From Kordia sp039026955 (GTDB taxonomy: Bacteria > Bacteroidota > Bacteroidia > Flavobacteriales > Flavobacteriaceae), in contig JBCCLH010000010.1 of assembly GCA_039026955.1 (NCBI GenBank), forward strand, positions 1-64,000: 64,000 nt of DNA, in the 5' to 3' direction. A program made the position numbers and the translations under genes. Below, one piece after another: positions 8,583 to 15,854 of the stretch. The notes below the pieces were generated by a model. That model saw only the letters and a program-made list of their open reading frames with translations, was not told where the DNA came from and did not search any database. Each line of letters starts with the position of its first letter. Within the stretch, counting starts at the first letter, position 1.

Positions 8583-9884
8583 CTAATGCGTAATACTCAA
8601 GTTTTTAATGCGCACAATTCCGTTAGACCCTGTGTAGCTTGCGCCTTGGACAGATTGTAAATAGTTTCCAACTTTAAAGTAATTGCCCGAAGTATTGGTT
8701 CCGATAGCTTGTGAGAAGATTTCTGTATTGCCATCAAACAGTTTTACAATTCCGTTGTTGTATGAGATTTTAAAGGTGTAACTGGTTTGCAATTGATAAC
8801 CATTATCGATGATGAGACTACTTCCCTGCACATCTTCGGTGATGTAACCGCTAATCTTCAATCGAACACCACCTGAAGTTTGGTTTTCATCTCCCAAGAA
8901 TTGCACACGAATCACATCATCAACCGTGTTTGACGGACCGTGAATTTGGGCAAAACATAAAATTCCTCCATTATTATCAGCATCTTGCGGCAAACGATCG
9001 ACTCTCACAGTAAACGTCATTGTATTATTTCCAGAACCGCCATTCCAATTGGCCAGATTTCCGTTGTTCATTTCGCGCAATTCCACTCTAGGATTTCCTG
9101 AATTGGCAGAACCTCCCAATCCGCGGTAGCATTTAAAATACGTCCATTCACCATCTGTATAGAAATAATTTGGATCTTCATACGTATCAAAAGTAGTTCC
9201 TGTGGCAGACAATACATTGTCTCTGTAGGTTGCATTTGCGCCTGGACTTCCTGTAAATCCGTTCAGTTTCCAATCGTTCGAAGTTAAGCCTAATACATTT
9301 CCTGGCGAATTTCCATTACCGCCATTAGAAGAACTCGTTCCAAAAATCTGTGTTTCGGTAATACTATTCCACGAACTAGCAGAATTTCCAAAACACGAAA
9401 TACGCACATAGCGCACATTCACTGTGTTGAAATTATAGGTTTCCAAATTGGTGGTGTTTCCACTGCTTCCGCTAGTCTTTCTATCTACAACAGTGTATAG
9501 ATTAGAAGTTGACGTTCCGACTCTAATTTTAAAATAGGCTTTTCGCTGATTTCCTTTATACCAAGCTAATTTGACAGAAGAAACCGATTTTACTGAACCC
9601 AAATCGTAAGTGATATATTTTCCTGAATAGCCATTGGAAGACCAACGTGTGCCTAAATTGCCATCTAAAGTATTTTGAGGAACATTTCCATCATCGCCAT
9701 TGGCAGAGACGGAATTCGGAATGATTTGACCATTCTTTGCAAAAAGTGAGGTGTTGGTGCCTGTTACTGATTCATCTTCTTCAATACTAACTTCATCTGT
9801 TGCGCAAGAATATGCGATCAATAAACAAAATAGCAGCGTAATTTTAATCAAGTGTGTGCGAGAATTTTTTAGAATTTCTTTCAT
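8583..9884 (-). CDS. Alginate lyase lipoprotein, polysaccharide lyase family 7, with F5/8 type C domain
   Basis: A 433-residue lipoprotein (signal peptide, lipobox YSC with Cys27). Residues ~55-182 form an F5/8 type C (discoidin, CBM32-like) module. Residues ~200-433 are a PL7 alginate lyase fold with all three family signatures: RVELRE (266-271), QIH (313-315) and YFKVGNYLQ (402-410), where the catalytic Tyr408 and His315 lie. PL7 enzymes cleave alginate by beta-elimination. The lipid anchor suggests a surface or periplasmic location. The gene is a singleton with no SusCD or other lyase beside it. A 36-bp palindrome 30 bp upstream probably controls it. Confidence 0.92.
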   Translation of the reverse strand: MKEILKNSRTHLIKITLLFCLLIAYSCATDEVSIEEDESVTGTNTSLFAKNGQIIPNSVSANGDDGNVPQNTLDGNLGTRWSSNGYSGKYITYDLGSVKSVSSVKLAWYKGNQRKAYFKIRVGTSTSNLYTVVDRKTSGSSGNTTNLETYNFNTVNVRYVRISCFGNSASSWNSITETQIFGTSSSNGGNGNSPGNVLGLTSNDWKLNGFTGSPGANATYRDNVLSATGTTFDTYEDPNYFYTDGEWTYFKCYRGLGGSANSGNPRVELREMNNGNLANWNGGSGNNTMTFTVRVDRLPQDADNNGGILCFAQIHGPSNTVDDVIRVQFLGDENQTSGGVRLKISGYITEDVQGSSLIIDNGYQLQTSYTFKISYNNGIVKLFDGNTEIFSQAIGTNTSGNYFKVGNYLQSVQGASYTGSNGIVRIKNLSITH

Positions 9885-9913
9885 GGTTTTGGTTAGATTT
9901 AAAATGATTTTAC

Positions 9914-9949
9914 TGGTAAACCAAATTGGTTATCCAATTTGGTTTACCA
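9914..9949. promoter_or_regulatory. 36-bp palindrome upstream of alginate lyase (probable operator)
   Basis: Perfect 16-bp arms, TGGTAAACCAAATTGG and its complement, are separated by TTAT. Each arm contains the shorter near-palindrome GGTTTACC/CCAAATTGG, as in dimer-of-dimers operator sites of LacI- or GntR-type repressors. It lies 30 bp before the lyase ATG. A coding or terminator role is unlikely, because no T run follows on the lyase strand. Confidence 0.7.
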
Positions 9950-10089
9950 ATTTTACAAATAAAAAATGCGATCTAAAACATGTAAAACCATAAAAATGAG
10001 AGGGTTTTTGTAAGAATACTTTGGGAAAGACTTACAGTTTAGCGTCAATTCGAAAAAAGAAAAAAATCAAATACGTTGAATAAACTGTT

Positions 10090-10839
10090 TTACAATAAGT
10101 AGATGATTGCGATTGAAAGTAGAATAATTCCATAAATAAAAGTGAACGATTGTCCAGAGACTTTACTTCCCATTTTTGCGCCGAAGAAGTTTGCCACAAA
10201 ATACGTCCCAAAAAGGATTCCTACCAATTTCCAATCGACTGGATTTTCAAAATTATACTTGATAAAAGCACCATAACTCACCGGCGGAATCAAGATTGCC
10301 AAACTCAATGCGCGTGCATATTCTTTTTTGAGCTTAAAAACGCCTATTAAAATTGGCACCATTAATACTCCTGCGCCAATTCCGAACATGCCGCCTAAAA
10401 TTCCCGTACAGGCTGCCAAGAAAGCAATCCAGTACACTGAAATTTTATCTTTATGTGCTTCTTTTGTATTCTTCTTTAGGAACGATTTGAACTGCAATAA
10501 TGCAATAATGATCAATAGAACTGCGAAGTAATATTTTAAGTCCGTTTCACCAATATAAAAGGCAAAAACCGCTCCGAAATACGAAAAGATACAATAGGAA
10601 ATAACACCTACTGCAATATGCAACCATTGCTGTTTTACATAGCTGTAGAGCGACATCACGCCCAATAAACTCATCGGTCCCAACATCATGGTGAGGACAT
10701 TTCCTTGTGCTGCCAGTTGTGACATTCCGCAGTACAACACTAAAAACGACACCAAAAACGGACCGCCTCCAATACCTGCAAATCCCCCAATATAACCAAC
10801 AACTAAACCAAGAAGTACATAAATAATCGGATCGCACAT
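10090..10839 (-). CDS. TauE/SafE-family sulfite exporter-like permease
   Basis: A 249-residue integral membrane protein with about eight hydrophobic helices and the duplicated Gly-rich signature of the TauE/SafE family (DUF81): GYIGGFAGIGGGPFLVSFLV near the N-terminus and GILGGMFGIGAGVLMVPIL in the second half. Members move sulfite, sulfoacetate or similar organosulfur anions, but the substrate here cannot be told. It is monocistronic; the next gene upstream on this strand ends at 10954, with a terminator between. Confidence 0.88.
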   Translation of the reverse strand: MCDPIIYVLLGLVVGYIGGFAGIGGGPFLVSFLVLYCGMSQLAAQGNVLTMMLGPMSLLGVMSLYSYVKQQWLHIAVGVISYCIFSYFGAVFAFYIGETDLKYYFAVLLIIIALLQFKSFLKKNTKEAHKDKISVYWIAFLAACTGILGGMFGIGAGVLMVPILIGVFKLKKEYARALSLAILIPPVSYGAFIKYNFENPVDWKLVGILFGTYFVANFFGAKMGSKVSGQSFTFIYGIILLSIAIIYLL

Positions 10840-10895
10840 GGAATTGAAATTTTCCGCAATGTACTCAAAAGTTTAGTTTTACCACCAACAAATAA

Positions 10896-10929
10896 AAAAT
10901 AGCTTCACGCCAAGGTATAAAGCTATTTT
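10896..10929 (-). terminator. Terminator after the Lys/Ala-rich protein gene
   Basis: Stem arms AAAATAGCTT (10896-10905) and AAGCTATTTT (10920-10929), rich in A/T on both sides. It lies 24 bp beyond the stop codon of the 10954-11286 gene. Confidence 0.65.
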
Positions 10930-10953
10930 GTGTAGTTATATTTAGATAGTTAA

Positions 10954-11286
10954 TTACTTCTGAGCAGTACAAGCACGTATTCCTATGAGAGAAGCTTCTA
11001 TAAAATATCCTGCAGCTCTTTTCTTGTTATCATTTTTTAAGGCAGCAACTCCTTTTTCTACTTTGGTAAATACGCTTTGCATTTGTTGTGCTTTGGCGCG
11101 AAGTTTCATAACTTTTTCAATAGATGAAGTCTTCTTTTTAGTTTTAGAAGCCAATGCACAGCAAATAGCCTTTGATTTCATGGCTTTCTTTTTGTGAGCA
11201 ATCGCTTTTGCGGCAATAGCAGTTTTGATACATTTTGATTTCTTTTTCTTTGCGATAGCCTTCGCTAGTAAGATGGTTACAGACAT
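10954..11286 (-). CDS. Lys/Ala-rich basic protein, unknown function
   Basis: A 110-residue protein with no recognised domain. The first ~55 residues are alternating Ala and Lys clusters (AKAIAKKKKSK, AIAHKKKAMKSKAI) with three Cys. The C-terminal half is helical (MKLRAKAQQMQSVFTKVEKGVAALKNDNKKRAAGYF). Histone H1-like or HU-tail-like DNA-binding proteins have similar composition, but no motif proves it. A transcript of it is plausible because a terminator follows and the frame is clean on this strand. Confidence 0.55.
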   Translation of the reverse strand: MSVTILLAKAIAKKKKSKCIKTAIAAKAIAHKKKAMKSKAICCALASKTKKKTSSIEKVMKLRAKAQQMQSVFTKVEKGVAALKNDNKKRAAGYFIEASLIGIRACTAQK

Positions 11287-11389
11287 AACTTTTTTTTGTT
11301 TAAAGATACAACTTTAATGTTTGAATTTACTGCAAGATGTACGTAAAATAGCATTCCAATCTGGGTTTTCTAAATTGCTGTAAATAATT

Positions 11390-11414
11390 AAAAAATCCCG
11401 CTTCACAGCGGGAT
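11390..11414 (-). terminator. GC-rich terminator for the tandem GG-leader peptide genes
   Basis: Minus-strand stem ATCCCGCT...AGCGGGAT (11395-11414) is followed by a run of T on that strand, 127 bp beyond the stop of the 80-residue peptide gene. The long 3' untranslated part (11415-11540) has no open frame that I can support. Confidence 0.8.
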
Positions 11415-11540
11415 GCGTTAAATAACCAAAATGAATACATGAAAAGCATTTCGTTAGTTCCACCTTTCTGTCATTATGAGTTTCGTGATTTGCTTAACAT
11501 GAATAGCATTCTAATCATTCACATAATATTACTTAGATGA

Positions 11541-11783
11541 TTATACCGGACAAGTAATAATCGTCTCCGTAATACATAATCTTGGGGTAATCGTTTCCGC
11601 TCCACACAAAGGTCCACAAGTATACGCACAGGTATTTGCACAAGTGACATCTTGTGTTGGTTCAGGACAACAAGAATGTCCATGACATGTATAGGTTCCT
11701 CCTCCTTTAAGTTGACGTTGAATTAAAGAAGCTACTGTTGATTTTTTAATACGTAATGATGAATTTTTAATTTGTTTTTTCAT
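11541..11783 (-). CDS. GG-leader precursor peptide, 80 residues, cysteine-rich core
   Basis: The leader MKKQIKNSSLRIKKSTVASL continues to QLKGGG at about residues 25-29, as in Flavobacteriaceae class I lanthipeptide-type precursors (Lys-rich, S-L-x-I/L-K-K-S-x-I/V-x-x-L). The core is about 50 residues with 11 Cys, in a CHGHSCC segment, a CANTCAYTCGPLC segment and a Thr-rich tail ending TCPV. Such cores could be crosslinked as thioethers or disulfides. It follows the 66-residue peptide gene by 64 bp on the same strand and shares its upstream leader sequence. No lanB, lanC or ABC peptidase gene is nearby. Confidence 0.85.
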   Translation of the reverse strand: MKKQIKNSSLRIKKSTVASLIQRQLKGGGTYTCHGHSCCPEPTQDVTCANTCAYTCGPLCGAETITPRLCITETIITCPV

Positions 11784-11842
11784 GATGCTACTAATTTTTA
11801 AAATTTTGCCTACTCGTAAGTTTTTCGGCTTCCACTCTAGTT
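11784..11842 (-). promoter_or_regulatory. Conserved 5' leader of the 80-residue peptide gene (copy 2)
   Basis: Minus strand: GTGGAAGCCGAAAAACT followed by AGTAGGCAAAATT, ending 20-30 nt before the ATG. It is nearly the same as the sequence upstream of the 66-residue peptide (12049-12103). The conserved GCC...GGC could pair around a small inner stem. It is either a leftover of the gene duplication or an RNA element. Confidence 0.5.
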
Positions 11843-11847
11843 TTAGA

Positions 11848-12048
11848 CTAGCAACTTGTGTTTGGACACAGGTAACAATTGGTTTGTAAAATGGTAATAC
11901 AATCCTGTGTTACACAATCTTCCGTCTCACAATACAATCTGTCAACCGATTCCAATCCAATAGTTCCTCCTTTTAGTTGTTCACTATTAAAATTTGAAAT
12001 CACTGACTTTTTAAGCATCAAGCTAGACTTGAATCCTTGTTTTTTCAT
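11848..12048 (-). CDS. GG-leader precursor peptide, 66 residues
   Basis: First of two tandem peptide genes on this strand. The leader MKKQGFKSSLMLKKSVISNF ends EQLKGG at about residues 24-28. The core, TIGLESVDRLYCETEDCVTQ onward to CPNTSC, has six Cys. The leader is closely similar to that of the 80-residue neighbour (MKKQ...SSL.(L/I)KKS.(V/I)), so the pair arose by duplication, but the cores differ. Mature product unknown. Confidence 0.85.
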   Translation of the reverse strand: MKKQGFKSSLMLKKSVISNFNSEQLKGGTIGLESVDRLYCETEDCVTQDCITILQTNCYLCPNTSC

Positions 12049-12103
12049 GATAATGTAATTTTTAATTTTGCCTACTCTAGTAGTTTTTCGGCTCCCACTT
12101 TTT
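12049..12103 (-). promoter_or_regulatory. Conserved 5' leader of the 66-residue peptide gene (copy 1)
   Basis: Minus strand: GTGGGAGCCGAAAAACTAC, TAGAGTAGGCAAAATT, then the ATG about 20 nt later. The inner CTAC/GTAG pair can form a short stem inside GCC/GGC. The partner copy lies at 11784-11842. Confidence 0.5.
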
Positions 12104-12335
12104 TAAATAAATGGCCGTTTATTTCTTTCCTAAAGGACGTAAGAAAAGTGTGTAAAAGCATCCCAACCGATAAAGGTTTACAAATTAGATTTAAGCTGAA
12201 TTCTACAGGAATATCGTACTATTCTTATTCACTGCATTTTACAGAGATTGCAAAAAGTTCTTTAAAAAGTCAATGGTTTTTTGTTAGTTTGGTACCCAAA
12301 TTGTGTATGCCTATAAAACCTAACCTATATAGCGT

Positions 12336-13529
12336 ATGAAAAAAATACTACTTACTATCTGCATTACATTCATTTTAATTGCCTGCGGCGGTGTAAAAAG
12401 TACCCAAGAAGCCCTCAATACAGGAAATTATGACGTAGTAATTCGCAACGCGATCGATCAGTTAAAGCGAAATAAAACACGTAAACGCAAGCAACAGTTT
12501 GTCTATTTGTTAGAAAGTGCTTTTGCCAAAGCTACAGAACGTGATTTGGCTGAGATTAAATTCTTAAAAAAAGAAGGGAATCCTGAACAATTGGAAACTA
12601 TTTATAATCTCTACTCCGCTTTAGACAATCGACAAAACTTGATAAAGCCGTTACTTCCATTGCCTTTGTTAGAAGAAAATAGAAATGCGCGATTTAAGAT
12701 GAAGGATTATTCCAATGATCTCATTGATTCAAAAAATAGATTCACTGACTATCTCTACGATAAAGCTGAAAATTTAATGCGTCAAGGAACTGACGATAAA
12801 TATGTATATCGAGAAGTTTATGACGATTTGCGCTACATTGATGAGATTTCTCCGAATTACAAAAACGTACGTCAGTTAATGAGCGAAGCACAAGCCAAAG
12901 GAATCGATTTTGTCCTGGTGCAGTTAAATAACGGTACTGATAAAATTATTCCGAGACGTTTGGAAGATGATCTATTGAATTTTGATACGTATGGATTGAA
13001 TGATATTTGGACAGTATATCACGGAAACGAAGTGGAAAAAGTAAACTACGATTTCGGATTGATCCTAGATTTTAGAGATATTCAAATTTCTCCAGAACAA
13101 ATTCGTGAGCGACAAGTCATCAAAGAAAAGGAAGTCGAAGATGGTTGGGAATACGCGCTTGATGATAACGGAAATGTACTCAAAGACAGTTTGGGCAATG
13201 ATATAAAAGTAGATAAATTCAAAACAATTCGTTGTGAACTTTATGAATTTACACAATTCAAAGCTGCTAAAGTTGACGGACAAGTTCGCTATGTAAATTA
13301 CAGAACCCAACAACTCATTCAAGCATTTCCGATCAGTACAGAATTTATTTTTGAACATCAATATGCCGATTTTGATGGCGATCGAAGAGCTTTAGGAGAT
13401 GAATTCAGCAATTTACTCAATGTTAGAGCAGTTCCTTTTCCAAGCAACGAACAAATGATTTACGATTCAGGAGAAGACATCAAAGCTCGACTCAAAGCCA
13501 TACTGACGCGGAATCGCTTTCGACGGTGA
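12336..13529 (+). CDS. Predicted lipoprotein, conserved in Flavobacteria
   Basis: A 397-residue protein with a signal peptide and lipobox ending IACGG (Cys17). The mature part is mostly helical and TPR-like at the N-terminus (STQEALNTGNYDVVIRNAID, with many Lys/Arg), followed by a beta-rich C-terminal half. I recognise it as a conserved hypothetical lipoprotein of Flavobacteriaceae, but know no function. It stands alone; a divergent peptide gene lies 287 bp upstream and a 7-bp tandem repeat follows directly. Confidence 0.8.
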   Translation: MKKILLTICITFILIACGGVKSTQEALNTGNYDVVIRNAIDQLKRNKTRKRKQQFVYLLESAFAKATERDLAEIKFLKKEGNPEQLETIYNLYSALDNRQNLIKPLLPLPLLEENRNARFKMKDYSNDLIDSKNRFTDYLYDKAENLMRQGTDDKYVYREVYDDLRYIDEISPNYKNVRQLMSEAQAKGIDFVLVQLNNGTDKIIPRRLEDDLLNFDTYGLNDIWTVYHGNEVEKVNYDFGLILDFRDIQISPEQIRERQVIKEKEVEDGWEYALDDNGNVLKDSLGNDIKVDKFKTIRCELYEFTQFKAAKVDGQVRYVNYRTQQLIQAFPISTEFIFEHQYADFDGDRRALGDEFSNLLNVRAVPFPSNEQMIYDSGEDIKARLKAILTRNRFRR

Positions 13530-13533
13530 TTGG

Positions 13534-13575
13534 ATGTTGAATGTTGAATGTTGAATGTTGAATGTTGAATGTTGA
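13534..13575. repeat. Tandem 7-bp repeat, six copies of ATGTTGA
   Basis: Six uninterrupted copies of ATGTTGA begin 5 bp after the stop codon of the lipoprotein gene. The copy number is likely to vary between strains. Confidence 0.95.
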
Positions 13576-13603
13576 ATGAAAGTTACTTTTTTATACAATT
13601 ACC

Positions 13604-13835
13604 AAACGTCACTTCGATTTCTATGACAAAAGCAAATGATTTTACAGAAAAGTTTTGATTTTGGTTTAGAAATCTAAAAGTGTAAATTAATATAATATTT
13701 TTGATAGAAGCAAAATCATCATTGGTACATTTTCAAATTATCAAATCGTTACATTAAAAAAAACGTCACTTCGAGTGTTTTTCGTAATGAAATGGAGAAA
13801 AATGTATCGAGAAGTACTTGGTAACATTAAAGGAA
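13604..13835. repeat. Dispersed repeat shared with 18715-18935
   Basis: Shares 'tttctatgacaaaagcaa', 'attggtacattttcaaattatcaaat' and the start of an inverted-repeat element (family 2) with 18715-18935, in the same order. Between them the second copy has an extra REP-like half hairpin. Confidence 0.7.
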
Positions 13836-13896
13836 AACTGAATTTCAAAGCAGTTCTCGATACAACGAATCACAGATTCGCCACTCGAACTGACGT
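13763..13896. repeat. Short inverted-repeat element, family 2
   Basis: 134 bp bounded by ACGTCACTTCGAGTG (13763-13777) and CACTCGAACTGACGT (13882-13896), with a second internal pair (ATGTATCGAGAAGTACTT and AGTTCTCGATACA). Other copies are at 18481-18677 and 45552-45662. There is no coding content. Related ends (TCGAACTGAC) also occur inside family 1. Confidence 0.75.
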
Positions 13897-13948
13897 TTGT
13901 TATTTCATATCCTATTTCGAATTCAATTTCAATAATAAATCTATAAAA

Positions 13949-14051
13949 CGTCATTGCGAAAGTTTTGGAAAAACTTGTGGCAATCTGTTTCTTCCAAAGA
14001 GGGATTCTGCTTTGATGTAAACAGATTGCCGCGCTGTCGCTCGCAATGACG
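13949..14051. repeat. REP-like hairpin element
   Basis: Outer arms CGTCATTGCGA (13949-13959) and TCGCAATGACG (14041-14051) enclose inner arms GTGGCAATCTGTTT and AAACAGATTGCCGCG. Half-copies with the same words occur at 247-276, 18775-18803 and 45753-45775. CGTCATTGCGAG-type REP sequences are known in many bacteria. Confidence 0.75.
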
Positions 14052-14067
14052 GTTCTAAAATCGTAAA

Positions 14068-15177
14068 TCAAAAATATTGTTTCCGATACGATTTCGGCGA
14101 AATCCCAGTCTTCTTCCGAAACGCATTATAAAAAGACGTTCGGTTGTTAAAACCCGCAGCATAAATAATCTCGTTAATGTTTAATTTACTTTTCTTATCC
14201 TGCAAAAGCTTGATGGCTTCATTGATTCGGTAATTATTCACGAATTCAAAGAAATTGACTTGAAAATGCTCGTTGATCAGTTGTGAGGTATGATGTCGTG
14301 ATAAATTCAAATGTTCTGATAAAGCATCTAGCGTAAGCGCACTGTCCAAATACAACTTCTCAGATTCCATCAACACCGTCAATTTATCTTTCATCTCTAA
14401 AGCAATTGAAGAAGACAAACCATTATTTTGATACTTTATAAACGGAATTTTAACCGTTCCCGAAAAAATATTCGGTTGCATAAAACTGAAATACGACACA
14501 ATTCCAATAAAGAAAATCATGGCGTAACCAATCATATAATCATTAGAAATGGTCATCAATCGAAGGTGAATCAACACAAAATACAATAAAAACACCAACG
14601 CATAGCCCGTAAAACAAAGCCACAACGATTTGATCCAAACGCGCTGTGCTTCATTCACTGTTTGCTTCTTCTTTCGGTATAAAAAATAAATCTTCACTAC
14701 ATAAAAAAGCATCAGCAGAATGATCACATCTATCATATAAAATCTTGGAATAGGCCACCAGTTGACGGCTGCTTCATAATTATTGGCCGCAGCAAGTTCA
14801 TTTTTCACATCAATAGATAAAAAATAAAAAGGCGCAAACACAAAAAATATCCAAACCAATGGCAATAAATGTCCCAAATCGCGCCAAGAGAACGAACTCT
14901 TCAGCACACGCTTCATATACACATACAACAAAGGTCCATACGAAACCCAAGGAATAAAATTGGTAAATGATAAATGCTCCTGATACGTACCGTCATATCC
15001 TGACCAATACGCACAGTTAAACAATTGGTTATACGAAAATAACAATAAGAAAACGCCAAAAATGCTATTGGCAACGCGGTCACCTTTGGGCTTTAGGAAA
15101 AATAGAATTCCCAGCACAAAAGCTTGTATGGCAAATGCAAAAAACAGCATGATCCATACATTAATCGTAGTATTCAT
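14068..15177 (-). CDS. AraC-family regulator with N-terminal membrane domain
   Basis: A 369-residue paralogue of the 7282-8487 protein. The N-terminal membrane part (~250 residues, about seven helices, WIMLFFAFAIQAFVLGILFF, WVSYGPLLYVYMKR) joins a C-terminal AraC domain with LDALSEHLNLSRHHTSQLIN and INEIIYAAGFNNRTSFYNAF. Conservation is highest around SYFSFMQPNIFSG just before the DNA-binding part, which may couple signal and output. It is monocistronic and the flanks are repeat-rich, so targets cannot be read from context. Confidence 0.88.
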   Translation of the reverse strand: MNTTINVWIMLFFAFAIQAFVLGILFFLKPKGDRVANSIFGVFLLLFSYNQLFNCAYWSGYDGTYQEHLSFTNFIPWVSYGPLLYVYMKRVLKSSFSWRDLGHLLPLVWIFFVFAPFYFLSIDVKNELAAANNYEAAVNWWPIPRFYMIDVIILLMLFYVVKIYFLYRKKKQTVNEAQRVWIKSLWLCFTGYALVFLLYFVLIHLRLMTISNDYMIGYAMIFFIGIVSYFSFMQPNIFSGTVKIPFIKYQNNGLSSSIALEMKDKLTVLMESEKLYLDSALTLDALSEHLNLSRHHTSQLINEHFQVNFFEFVNNYRINEAIKLLQDKKSKLNINEIIYAAGFNNRTSFYNAFRKKTGISPKSYRKQYF

Positions 15178-15300
15178 CAGCAGTAATTTTTAAGAACGAA
15201 TTTTGATTGATTGAATGATGTAAATTCAATGTACGGAATAGAAAGGAAAATCTGTCTTAAAAATCTCTTAATTCTTATGCTGAAATGTTAAAGGAAAAAA

Positions 15301-15696
15301 TTATATAAATTTTTCTAAAGGAATCGCGTTGATTTGACTGTGAGAAGCATGTCCGACAGTTACTCCGTTTTTCAAGACAATCAACTGTGGACTTTCGTGC
15401 CATACTTGGAAACGGGCTGCGATCTCTTCTGAAATCGGACGATAGCTCAACAAATCTAAATAATACACTTTCATTTGGTTTTCTTCCAAATCGTAGGAAC
15501 TTTGAAATTGATTGATCACCATTCTGCTAATTCCGCAACGCGTACTGTGCTTAAAAATCGCCACAGGTTTCGTTTTTGATTCTTCTACGATGGTGTCTAA
15601 TTGTGATATATCTGTCAAAGGCGTCCACTGTAATTTTGAAGGTTCTGGTGTTTCGGAAGCCTCAGAACTTCCAAATATTTTGTTGAATAATCCCAT
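15301..15696 (-). CDS. ytxJ: Bacillithiol-system redox protein YtxJ
   Basis: A 131-residue thioredoxin-fold protein. The N-terminus MGLFNKIFGS is followed by FKHSTRCGISRMV, in which the single Cys replaces the CxxC of thioredoxin, as in YtxJ monothiol bacilliredoxin-like proteins. YYLDLL and HESPQLIVLKNG complete the fold. The family is found with bacillithiol in Firmicutes and Bacteroidetes, implying that this cell makes bacillithiol; no bsh gene is present here to confirm it. It lies divergent from clpB with 158 bp between. Confidence 0.88.
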   Translation of the reverse strand: MGLFNKIFGSSEASETPEPSKLQWTPLTDISQLDTIVEESKTKPVAIFKHSTRCGISRMVINQFQSSYDLEENQMKVYYLDLLSYRPISEEIAARFQVWHESPQLIVLKNGVTVGHASHSQINAIPLEKFI

Positions 15697-15854
15697 AAGT
15701 ATCTGTAAATTTAAAGTATGAGTCGCAGGTGTTGTAAAAAACTTGCGAAAATGTCAAAATGTCTTGCAAATACTCGCTTTAACCGCCATTTTGTCTTGCA
15801 TTTGCAATTGGAATAACTATTGCAAAATTACCAAAAAACACAGAGTCGAACGCT

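Noticed and set aside
13775..14071. Open frames on both strands between the lipoprotein and AraC genes
   Set aside because: They are made of inverted-repeat and REP-like elements, which give mirror frames by chance.
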